NCBI GenBank assembly: GCA_019744815.1
Contig: JAIEUA010000001.1
Coordinates: forward strand, 248,001-312,000
Origin: Phycisphaerales bacterium
Lineage (GTDB): Bacteria > Planctomycetota > Phycisphaerae > Phycisphaerales > UBA1924
DNA: 64,000 nt
Reading direction: 5' to 3'
The notes beneath the pieces were generated by a model. That model saw nothing but the letters and a program-made list of their open reading frames with translations, was not told where the DNA came from and ran no database searches. Position numbers and translations under genes: made by a program. This document shows positions 34,376-41,927 of the stretch, piece after piece (positions within the stretch are counted from its first letter, which is position 1; the number at the start of each line of letters is the position of its first letter).

Positions 34376-35827
34376 ATGCCTCGTTTCGTTTCATTGGGCC
34401 TTGGATTGCTGGTCGCCCTCGGCTCGATGCTGAACGCCCAAGCGCAAACGTACTTCAACACGGACCAGTTGGTCATCCCAGCCGATGCCGCCAGCGTCGG
34501 GGGCCGGGCATCGGTCTATCCCAGCACGATCACCGTGACGAATGGCCCGGCGAAGATCGGAGACATTTCTGTCACCCTCGCAAACATCAAGCACTGGCGC
34601 CCAAAGGATCTGTACGTGCTGCTCGTCGGTCCGCAGGGGCAGCGCGTGTATCTGATGAGCGCGTGCGGCGGCAACCTGGCGATCGCTCTCACGACGGTGA
34701 CCTTTAACCAAGGCGCAGCCCGCTCGCTTCCTGAGTTCACACCGATCCTGACCGGCACCTACAAGCCCACCCAGTACGAATTCGGGCAGTTCCCTTCGCC
34801 GGCGCCACCTGAGCCGCATGACATCTCGCTCGATGTCTTCAAGGGAACGAACGCAAACGGGGTCTGGAGCCTTTACCTTTGGGACCGCTTCAATGACCCC
34901 GCTGGTGGAGAGATCAATGGCTGGTCGATCAGCTTCGCTGGTCAGACCCAGACTTCATTCACGTACCAGGGCGTGCTGCAGAAGAACGGCGTCGCTCTCA
35001 GCGGCGATGCCAACGTTCGTTTCGCGCTCCACGGCGGGGCGGTCAGCTCCGTGGCCGATCCACCGCTGGCCGGCCCGATCACCAAGTCGCTCTCCGGGGT
35101 CGACAACGGCGTGTTTACAACCGAGCTCGATGTCGGAGCCGCGGCCCTCACGCCGCGCGAGATGTGGCTCGAGATCGCGGTCGAATCGCCACCCGGCACG
35201 GGGTATTCGACCATCGGGCCGCGCACCCGCCTCGCCATCGTGCCGGTCGCTGGCCGGGCCCTGAGCGCCGACACCGCGACCTTGGCCACAACCGCGACCA
35301 CCGCGCAGACCGCAATCAGCGCGAAGAGCGCGACCACGGCGAGCACCGCAACCACGGTGCCCACGGCCGCCACGGCGAACGCCGTGGCGTGGACGGCCGT
35401 CACAAACGTTCCGATCACGGTCTCCACCCTGCCCCGAGTGTTCTCGTTCGCCGATTCGTCGGCGTCCGTGGTCTATTCGGTCAGCCCGACCTATCCCGAC
35501 ATCATCACTCACACCGCACAGATCTTCGATTTTCAAGAAGGCGTCGCGGTCGTGCACTTCTCGATGAGCGCATACACCAACTCCGCGCCGAGCGTCTTCG
35601 AGATCAAGTGCTTGATCGCCGGCGTGACTCAGTTTACCAGCCCGCCGGTCAGGTTCACCTTCAATGAGTCCCTGGAGCACAAGACGATCTCCGGCAAGTT
35701 CGTGCTGCCGGTCCCGGCGGGGCGGCTGAACTTTTTCTTCTTGGTCAAGCGCACGCTTGGCTCCGGCGATCTCGGCTTCGACACCGGCGACACCATCACC
35801 TACACCATCGTGAACTACCGCCAGTAG
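34376..35827 (+). CDS. YQG-array protein 11: P-domain head, FSF-type cap
   Basis: The 483-residue protein has a signal peptide (MPRFVSLGLGLL...AQAQ), a P-domain-like head (DLYVLLVGPQGQRVYLMSAC and NGVWSLYLWDRFNDPAGG) and the YQG module at about 194 (FTYQGVLQKNGVALSGDANV). A Thr/Ala-rich linker of about 37 residues follows. The C-terminal domain (PRVFSFADSSA to YTIVNYRQ) is shared only with proteins 12 and 13. An ATG at 34361 is also possible, but 34376 has GAGGAA at the right distance, as its two paralogues do. With genes 12 and 13 it forms a tandem triplet. Confidence 0.82.
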   Translation: MPRFVSLGLGLLVALGSMLNAQAQTYFNTDQLVIPADAASVGGRASVYPSTITVTNGPAKIGDISVTLANIKHWRPKDLYVLLVGPQGQRVYLMSACGGNLAIALTTVTFNQGAARSLPEFTPILTGTYKPTQYEFGQFPSPAPPEPHDISLDVFKGTNANGVWSLYLWDRFNDPAGGEINGWSISFAGQTQTSFTYQGVLQKNGVALSGDANVRFALHGGAVSSVADPPLAGPITKSLSGVDNGVFTTELDVGAAALTPREMWLEIAVESPPGTGYSTIGPRTRLAIVPVAGRALSADTATLATTATTAQTAISAKSATTASTATTVPTAATANAVAWTAVTNVPITVSTLPRVFSFADSSASVVYSVSPTYPDIITHTAQIFDFQEGVAVVHFSMSAYTNSAPSVFEIKCLIAGVTQFTSPPVRFTFNESLEHKTISGKFVLPVPAGRLNFFFLVKRTLGSGDLGFDTGDTITYTIVNYRQ

Positions 35828-35990
35828 CGTCCGCCCGAACCGCTGATTCACCCCTCGCTCTGCCGGCCCCGCGCCGTCGTGAACAACCTTCTCTCGCTGC
35901 CCGTTGATCGCTTCTTGTTGGCCTGTTGATCCGAACTGATCTGTTCATGCATCCGCGGCTCGGGCCGCGGCGCTCTCGAAGGAATGCTCG

Positions 35991-37427
35991 ATGCGACACT
36001 TCTCTTGGATTGTGCCTGGGATCGTTCTGCTGCTCGCGGCGGCTCAACCGGTCCGTGCCCAAACGTACTTTGGGTCCGATCTGATGATCATCCCGACCAA
36101 CGCAGCCGCGGCGGGCGGTCGCGCGACGGTGTACCCCAGCACCATCGCCGTGACGGGCGGGCCCGTCAAGATCCAGGACATCACCGTCACCCTTTCGAAC
36201 ATGCAGCACGCGACTCCCTCCGATCTCAACGTGCTGCTGGTCGGCCCGCGGGGGCAGAGGGTCCTGCTGATGAGCGGCTGCGGCGGCAACCAGGCCATCT
36301 CCCTCACCACCGTGAACTTCAATCAAGCCGCGACGGCGTCGCTGTCGAACAGCGCGAAGATCCTGCCCGGCACCTACAAGCCGACGCAGTTTGTCACCAC
36401 CTCCCTCCCGTCCCCGGCGCCGCCCACCCCCTACATCGGCACGCTCGAGACGCTCCTGGGCACCGACGCCAACGGCACATGGAGCCTGTACGTCTGGGAC
36501 AGCTTCAACGACGCGGCGGGCGGTGCGATCAACGGCTGGCAGATCTCCTTCACCGGGCAGACCCAGAACTCGTTCACCTATCAGGGCGTGCTTGAGAAGG
36601 ACGGCACCCCGCTGGCCGGGAACGCAAACGTCCGGTTCACGCTTCACGGCGGAGCGGTGAGCTCCACCGCCGATCTGCCGCTCGCGGGTCCGATTGTCAG
36701 GTCGTTCTCGGGGATCGAGAACGGCGTGATCACCACCGAGCTCGATTTCGGTGTCGCGATTCTCATCCCTCGTGAGCTGTGGCTCGGGATCGAGGTCGAA
36801 TCGCCGCCCGGCTCGGGATACTCGACCGTTTCGCCGCGCACCCGCCTCGCGATCGTGCCCGTGGCCGGTCGCGCCCTGACCGCGGACAATGCGAGAACCG
36901 CCACAACCGCGACCACCGCGCTCTCCGCGACCACCGCCAACACCGCCAACACCGCCACGACCGCAACCACCGCCACCACGGCGGAAACAGCCAACTCCGC
37001 GCCCTGGACCGGAATCACCAACATTCCGCTCGGCGTCGCCAATCCGCCCCGCCTGTTCTCGTTCAACAACTCGAGCGCGAGCCTCGGGTACTCCGCTCCC
37101 TCCGAGATCGTGCTCGGCCACACCACCCAGAGCTTTGATTTCCAGGCGGGCCTCGCCGTGGTGGACTTCAGCCTGAGCGGCTACACCAACGCCGGGCCGA
37201 GCATTTTCCGCTTCCGCTTCAAGATCGGAAACACGTTCAGCGCCCCGGTCATGTTCACCTTCAACGAATCCCTCGAGCACAGCACCGCCTCGGGTTCGGT
37301 GGTCATCCCCGTCCCGGCGGGTGTGCAGCCGTGCAGCATCCACATCACCCGCACGTTCGGCTCCGGAGACTTCGGCGTTGACACCGGCGACACGGTCTCG
37401 TACTCCATCCTCAATCTGCGGCAGTAA
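35991..37427 (+). CDS. YQG-array protein 12: P-domain head, FSF-type cap
   Basis: The 478-residue paralogue of protein 11 has the same order: signal peptide (about 1-23), P-domain-like head (DLNVLLVGPRGQRVLLMSGC, GTWSLYVWDSFNDAAGG) and YQG module at about 194 (FTYQGVLEKDGTPLAGNANV). A long Thr/Ala linker precedes the FSF cap (PRLFSFNNSSASLGYSAP to YSILNLRQ). The cap has a conserved DFQAGLAVVDFSLSGYTN strand pair and a closing FGSGDFGVDTGD loop. The ATG is preceded by GAAGGA. I see no clear promoter in the 163-bp gap before it. Confidence 0.84.
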   Translation: MRHFSWIVPGIVLLLAAAQPVRAQTYFGSDLMIIPTNAAAAGGRATVYPSTIAVTGGPVKIQDITVTLSNMQHATPSDLNVLLVGPRGQRVLLMSGCGGNQAISLTTVNFNQAATASLSNSAKILPGTYKPTQFVTTSLPSPAPPTPYIGTLETLLGTDANGTWSLYVWDSFNDAAGGAINGWQISFTGQTQNSFTYQGVLEKDGTPLAGNANVRFTLHGGAVSSTADLPLAGPIVRSFSGIENGVITTELDFGVAILIPRELWLGIEVESPPGSGYSTVSPRTRLAIVPVAGRALTADNARTATTATTALSATTANTANTATTATTATTAETANSAPWTGITNIPLGVANPPRLFSFNNSSASLGYSAPSEIVLGHTTQSFDFQAGLAVVDFSLSGYTNAGPSIFRFRFKIGNTFSAPVMFTFNESLEHSTASGSVVIPVPAGVQPCSIHITRTFGSGDFGVDTGDTVSYSILNLRQ

Positions 37428-37538
37428 CTCCGGGTCCGAGAATGTTGATCCGAATCACGCACGGCGTGTGCGCGGCCTGCGGTTTGTTGGGTCGTGAGGT
37501 CTGATCCGGTTTTTGCTCCGCGTGCCACGCTGTTTGCG

Positions 37539-37567
37539 TTGGCGCTTGAGCTCCACACCAGTAGAAT
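37539..37567 (+). promoter_or_regulatory. Promoter of array gene 13
   Basis: TTGGCG (37539-37544) and TAGAAT (37562-37567) are separated by 17 bp, 36 bp before the ATG at 37604. This is one of the best matches to the bacterial consensus in the window. Confidence 0.7.
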
Positions 37568-37603
37568 CCATCGCAAACTCACCAGCAATCGAAGGAACAT
37601 GCC

Positions 37604-38953
37604 ATGACACGAGTTGTTCTGACAGCCCTTGGCCTCCTCGCCGCGTGCGCCGTCGCCCCGGGCGTCCGCGCTCAGACGTTCTTCGGCGCCGATCAGATGA
37701 TCATCCCGATCAACGCCGCCGCGACGGGCGGACGTGCGGGGGTCTACCCCAGCACGATCAACGTCAGCGGCGGGCCGGCGAAGATCCAGGACATCACCGT
37801 CACGCTGACCAACATGCAGCACCTCGCGCCGTCGGACTTCAACGTCCTGCTGGTCGGGCCGCAGGGGCAGAAGGTGCTCCTGATGCGCGGCTGCGGCGGC
37901 AACCAGGGCATCACGCTGACCACGGTCAACTTCAATCAGAACGCCGCGGCGTCGCTCACGTCGGGCGGCAAGATCCTCCCCGGCACGTACAAGCCCACGC
38001 AGTTTGGTGCCGTGCCGCTGCCGCCGCCGGCCCCCGGCACGCCTTATGACACGTCGCTGGGCGTCTTCACCGGCACCAACGCGAATGGCAACTGGAGCTT
38101 GTACGTCTGGGACAGCAACAACGACGCCGCGGGCGGGGCCATCAATGGATGGCAGCTCAGCTTCACCGGGGCGACGCAGACGTCGTTTACCTATCAGGGC
38201 GTGCTCGAGAAGAACGCCACCCCCGTCAGCGGCGACGCGAACGTCCGCTTCACCCTCCACGGGGGCGCGGTGAGCTCGATCGTCGATCAGCCGCTCGCCG
38301 GCCCGATCGTCAAGTCGTTCACCGGGTTGGAGGGCGGCGTCTTCACGACCGACCTGGATTTCGGCAGCACGGTACTGAACCCGCAGGAATTGTGGCTGGG
38401 CCTTGAAGTCGAGTCGCCTCCGGGCTCGGGCTACGCGGCGATCTCGCCCCGGACGCGGCTGGCGATCGTGCCGATCGCGGGCCGTGCGCTGAGCGCCGAC
38501 AAGGCGACGACCGCGGACGCAGCTCCTTGGGCTGGGATCTCGGGCGTCCCGGTCGCGATCGCGAACACGCCGCGGGTCTTCTCGTTCGTAAACTCAAGCG
38601 CGAACAACAGCATCAATCCGGTCAGCGAGTCGCAGCTGCCCTACACGGTCCTGAGCGCGAGCGATTTCCAGGCGGGCATCGCGGTCGTTGATTTCTCGAT
38701 CAGCGGCTTCACCAACATCGCTCAGACCGGCTTCCAGTTCCGCTTCCGGATCGGCAACACGTACAGCTCGCCGGTGAACTTCTTCTTCAATCAGGCCAAC
38801 GTGCACCAGTCGTTCTCCGGCAAGTTGGTGATCCCGGTTTCCGCCGGCTCGCAGGCCTGCAGCCTCTGGGTGACCCGCACCTTTGGCTCGGGCAGCTTCC
38901 AGGTTGATACGGGCGACAGCGTGACGTACACCATCCTGAACCTGCGGCAGTAA
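37604..38953 (+). CDS. YQG-array protein 13: P-domain head, FSF-type cap
   Basis: The 449-residue protein is the third member of the triplet and closest to protein 12. The signal peptide is MTRVVLTALGLLAACAVAPG plus VRAQ. The P-domain-like head and the YQG module (about 194; FTYQGVLEKNATPVSGDANV) match protein 12 almost residue for residue. The Thr/Ala linker is cut to about ten residues (SADKATTADAAPW), which accounts for most of the length difference. The FSF cap runs from PRVFSFVNSSANNS to YTILNLRQ. GAAGGA precedes the ATG. Confidence 0.84.
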   Translation: MTRVVLTALGLLAACAVAPGVRAQTFFGADQMIIPINAAATGGRAGVYPSTINVSGGPAKIQDITVTLTNMQHLAPSDFNVLLVGPQGQKVLLMRGCGGNQGITLTTVNFNQNAAASLTSGGKILPGTYKPTQFGAVPLPPPAPGTPYDTSLGVFTGTNANGNWSLYVWDSNNDAAGGAINGWQLSFTGATQTSFTYQGVLEKNATPVSGDANVRFTLHGGAVSSIVDQPLAGPIVKSFTGLEGGVFTTDLDFGSTVLNPQELWLGLEVESPPGSGYAAISPRTRLAIVPIAGRALSADKATTADAAPWAGISGVPVAIANTPRVFSFVNSSANNSINPVSESQLPYTVLSASDFQAGIAVVDFSISGFTNIAQTGFQFRFRIGNTYSSPVNFFFNQANVHQSFSGKLVIPVSAGSQACSLWVTRTFGSGSFQVDTGDSVTYTILNLRQ

Positions 38954-39070
38954 TCCACGTCCGAGAATGAAGCTCCCGAACCGTGCGTTTCACGCTTTGC
39001 GCGTGGTGGATTCTGTGCCCTGCAGTAGACTCCGATGGTCCGCCGCACTGTTCGGCGACCAGGAGTCTCT

Positions 39071-40591
39071 ATGCGCAGCCTCAATCGCTCGGTGCGGGTG
39101 TTCGTGTTGGGATCGTTCGCGTTGGCTTTGGCCGCTCGGGCCCAGAACGTCTTTAGCAACAACTCGCCGATCGTGATCCCGTCCGTCGGCAGCGCGGTCA
39201 CGTACCCGAGCACGATCGGGGTGCCCGGCCTCACCCCCAACGCCAACATCACCAACGTAGTGGTGACGCTGAAAGGCGTCACCCATCCACGGGTGTCGGA
39301 CCTCGACATCGTGCTGGTTGCTCCGGGCGGACAGTTCTGCATGCTCATCTCCGACGCGGGCGGCGACGGGCCCGTCGAGAATCTGGATCTCACCTTCTCC
39401 CGCACGGGGCGATTGCTCTCGCAGGGTGAGCCGATCCCGGGGAGCGGAACCTTGGCGCCCGTCAACTTTGGCAACACGCTCGAGAACTTCCCCTCGCCCG
39501 GCCCCTCGTTCGTCGGTGCTCCCGATCTCGCGTTGTTCGATGGCGGATCCGCCAAGCTCACCTGGTCGCTGTTCATCGTCGACGACAGCAACGGCCCCGC
39601 CGCCACCACCGGCTCGATCGCGGGCTGGTCGATCCGGTTCAACGATCCGATTCAGGAATCCGCCCAGCCCGGGACCGAGTTCTCCTATCAGGGATTTCTG
39701 AAGAAGGACGGCTCCCCCTTCACGGGCGCGGCGGACCTGCGCTTCTCGCTCTGGAACGACGCGAGCAGCACGCTGCCCGGCACGCAGTACGGTGGGTCGA
39801 TTCTCCGATCCGGCGTGCCCGTCAGCAACGGTGTCTTCACCGTGCAGCTCGACTTCGGGTCCAGCGTCTTCTCCGAGAAGCGCCGCTTCCTGCAGGTCGA
39901 ATCCAAGGTCGCGCCGGAGACGGAGTTCACCGCGATCCTGCCCCGCACACCGGTGACGGGGGTGCCCTTTGCCGGCACCACGCCCCTGGCGCGGGCGGCG
40001 AACCAGCTCGATGCACCCGACGGCTTTCCGACCAAGGCGGTGGAAGTCGACAACTTCGGATCTGTCAAGGTGAACTCGCCCCTGCAGGTCACCGGCAGCA
40101 TCGATGTGGGCTTCGATGTGAAAGTGGGCGGGAAGATCACTCTTTCCCCGACGACCCGCAGCCGCATCTTCCCGGCCTGCGCGTGGCAGCCGGTGGTGAG
40201 CACCGCGGCGTACACGACCAACAACGGCGACTGGATCACCGGCTCGACCGCGGGGTCCACGCTGACGCTGTTCATGCCCCTGAACCTGCCGGACGGCGCG
40301 ATCATTCGGGAGATCACGCTCTTCTGCGAGGACTCGTCGTCGACGGGCAATGTCATCCTGTCGCTGCGAAAGATCCAGAACAACGGCGAGCCCCAGGTCT
40401 TCGGGGGGAACGCCCAAACCGCGAACACGCCGGGCAACACGTCCATCTCCATCACCGGCCTCAACGAGACGGTGGACGCCAACACGCTCGCGCACACCCT
40501 CAACGCGACCTGGCCCGTGCCCGCGATACAAAACCAGATCCGGATCGGCAACGTGCGGGTGAAGTACGACATCACCTCGCCGCTGCCGTGA
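39071..40591 (+). CDS. YQG-array protein 14: P-domain head, cap shared with protein 10
   Basis: The 506-residue protein has a signal peptide (MRSLNRSVRV...LAARAQ) and a P-domain-like head (SDLDIVLVAPGGQFCMLISD and SLFIVDDSNGPAATTG). The YQG module starts at about 203 (FSYQGFLKKDGSPFTGAADL). A short linker and a 140-residue C-terminal beta domain (LPDGAIIREITLFCEDSS to VRVKYDITSPLP) follow, similar to the cap of protein 10. There is no S74 domain. The ATG at 39071 follows AGGAG. TAGACT at about 39027 may be the -10 box, but the -35 is weak. This is the last gene of the contiguous array. Confidence 0.82.
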   Translation: MRSLNRSVRVFVLGSFALALAARAQNVFSNNSPIVIPSVGSAVTYPSTIGVPGLTPNANITNVVVTLKGVTHPRVSDLDIVLVAPGGQFCMLISDAGGDGPVENLDLTFSRTGRLLSQGEPIPGSGTLAPVNFGNTLENFPSPGPSFVGAPDLALFDGGSAKLTWSLFIVDDSNGPAATTGSIAGWSIRFNDPIQESAQPGTEFSYQGFLKKDGSPFTGAADLRFSLWNDASSTLPGTQYGGSILRSGVPVSNGVFTVQLDFGSSVFSEKRRFLQVESKVAPETEFTAILPRTPVTGVPFAGTTPLARAANQLDAPDGFPTKAVEVDNFGSVKVNSPLQVTGSIDVGFDVKVGGKITLSPTTRSRIFPACAWQPVVSTAAYTTNNGDWITGSTAGSTLTLFMPLNLPDGAIIREITLFCEDSSSTGNVILSLRKIQNNGEPQVFGGNAQTANTPGNTSISITGLNETVDANTLAHTLNATWPVPAIQNQIRIGNVRVKYDITSPLP

Positions 40592-40694
40592 GCCTGACCG
40601 AGGGGCCTCGGCTGAATCACCGACCGGGGCCGCGTGCGCTCGATCGCACACGTATTCAGCCTTGAACCTAAGGTTTCCCCCTAGGAGATCGCCC

Positions 40695-41834
40695 ATGCGC
40701 GTCATCGTGACCGGCCAGATCGGAATGGACAAGAAGCCCTACCTCGACACCGTCGCCAAGTTCGCCGGTCAGCAGGGCGAGACGCTCCAGGTCTATCACG
40801 TCGGCGACATGATGTACAAGGAAGCCCCCGACGTGAAGGGCGGCCGGATCCTTGACCTGCCGCTGTCGCGCCTCAACTCGCTGCGCCGGGCCGCGTTCAA
40901 GGACATCATCGCCGACTCACGCGATCAGAAGAACGTCCTGCTCAACACCCACGCCACCTTCCGCTGGCGCCACGGCCTGTTCAGCGCGTTCGACTTCGAT
41001 CAGATCGCCAAGTTCCAGCCCGACCTCTTCATCTGCCTCGTCGACAACATCGAGGTCGTGCACGATCGTCTGCACAAAGAGCACGAGATCGACGCGACGC
41101 TGAAGGACTGCATGGTCTGGCGCGAGGAAGAGATCCTCGCGACCGAGCTGATGTCCAAGGCGATCCCCGGCTCGCAGTTCGCGATCATGGCCCGCGGCCG
41201 CCACGCCAGCACGACCCGCACGCTCTTCCGGTTGGCCTGCCGCCCGCAAATGAAGAAGGTGTACCCCAGCTTCCCGATGAGCCACGTGGTGGACATGCCC
41301 GAGGTGCTGGCCGAGATCGATGCGTTCCGTGCCGCGCTCGCCGAGCACTTCATCACGTTCGATCCGGGTGATGTGGACGAGAAGCTGCTGCTCGAACGCT
41401 CGATCGCCGCCGCCCGGGAGGGCAAGGAATTCCTCGACGTCACCCCCCACTCCTACGGCGGGTCCAAGAACGCCGAGGGCACGCCGCTGCGGGTCCGCAT
41501 CCGCGAAGTCCTCGACATCGCCGGCGACATCGACGGCCAGATCTACATGCGCGACTTCAAGCTCATCGATCAGTCCGACATGATCGTCAGCCTCATCCCC
41601 GAGATCCCCACCGCCAAGGGCACCGAGTTCCCCGGCCTCTCCAGCGGCGTCGAACGCGAACTGCACCACGCCTTCGAGCACACCAAAGAGGTGTTCGTCG
41701 TGTGGAAGCCCAAGAAAGCCCCCAGCCCGTTCATCACCGAGACCGCCACCAAGATCTTCACCAGCGTGCCCGAGGCGCTGAAGTACTTTGAACAGAACGG
41801 GTACTTCGCGGAGAAGAACTTGTTTGGGAACTGA
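40695..41834 (+). CDS. P-loop kinase-like protein with a C-terminal deoxyribosyltransferase-like part
   Basis: The 379-residue protein begins with a nucleotide-binding strand and loop, MRVIVTGQIGMDKKPYLDTV. This resembles the P-loop of adenylate-kinase-like proteins but is not a textbook Walker A. The middle part holds NVLLNTHATFRWRHG and DLFICLVDNIEVVHDRL, a lid-like arrangement typical of small-molecule kinases. The C-terminal third has FKLIDQSDMIVSLIP and SSGVERELHHAFEH, which recall the active-site region of nucleoside 2-deoxyribosyltransferases. A role in nucleotide salvage or sensing is inferred. AGGAG precedes the ATG at 40695. It is cytoplasmic, unlike its neighbours. Confidence 0.65.
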   Translation: MRVIVTGQIGMDKKPYLDTVAKFAGQQGETLQVYHVGDMMYKEAPDVKGGRILDLPLSRLNSLRRAAFKDIIADSRDQKNVLLNTHATFRWRHGLFSAFDFDQIAKFQPDLFICLVDNIEVVHDRLHKEHEIDATLKDCMVWREEEILATELMSKAIPGSQFAIMARGRHASTTRTLFRLACRPQMKKVYPSFPMSHVVDMPEVLAEIDAFRAALAEHFITFDPGDVDEKLLLERSIAAAREGKEFLDVTPHSYGGSKNAEGTPLRVRIREVLDIAGDIDGQIYMRDFKLIDQSDMIVSLIPEIPTAKGTEFPGLSSGVERELHHAFEHTKEVFVVWKPKKAPSPFITETATKIFTSVPEALKYFEQNGYFAEKNLFGN

Positions 41835-41927
41835 CGCCGCCCCGGCGACGAATCGGCCGGAGTGTCCGCGTCGTGGGAAGGCGTGATGCGCGGACCTTTC
41901 GCGGGTTTGTCATCGGGGTGATAGTGC

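Noticed and set aside
34376-38953. Diversity-generating retroelement target genes
   Set aside because: No reverse transcriptase, template repeat or adenine-biased variable region is visible; the variation is by whole segments and linker length.
13097-40591. Prophage or tail-fibre cassette
   Set aside because: S74 domains are common in phage fibres, but there is no capsid, terminase, portal, integrase or lysis gene, and every member has a signal peptide and its own ribosome-binding site.
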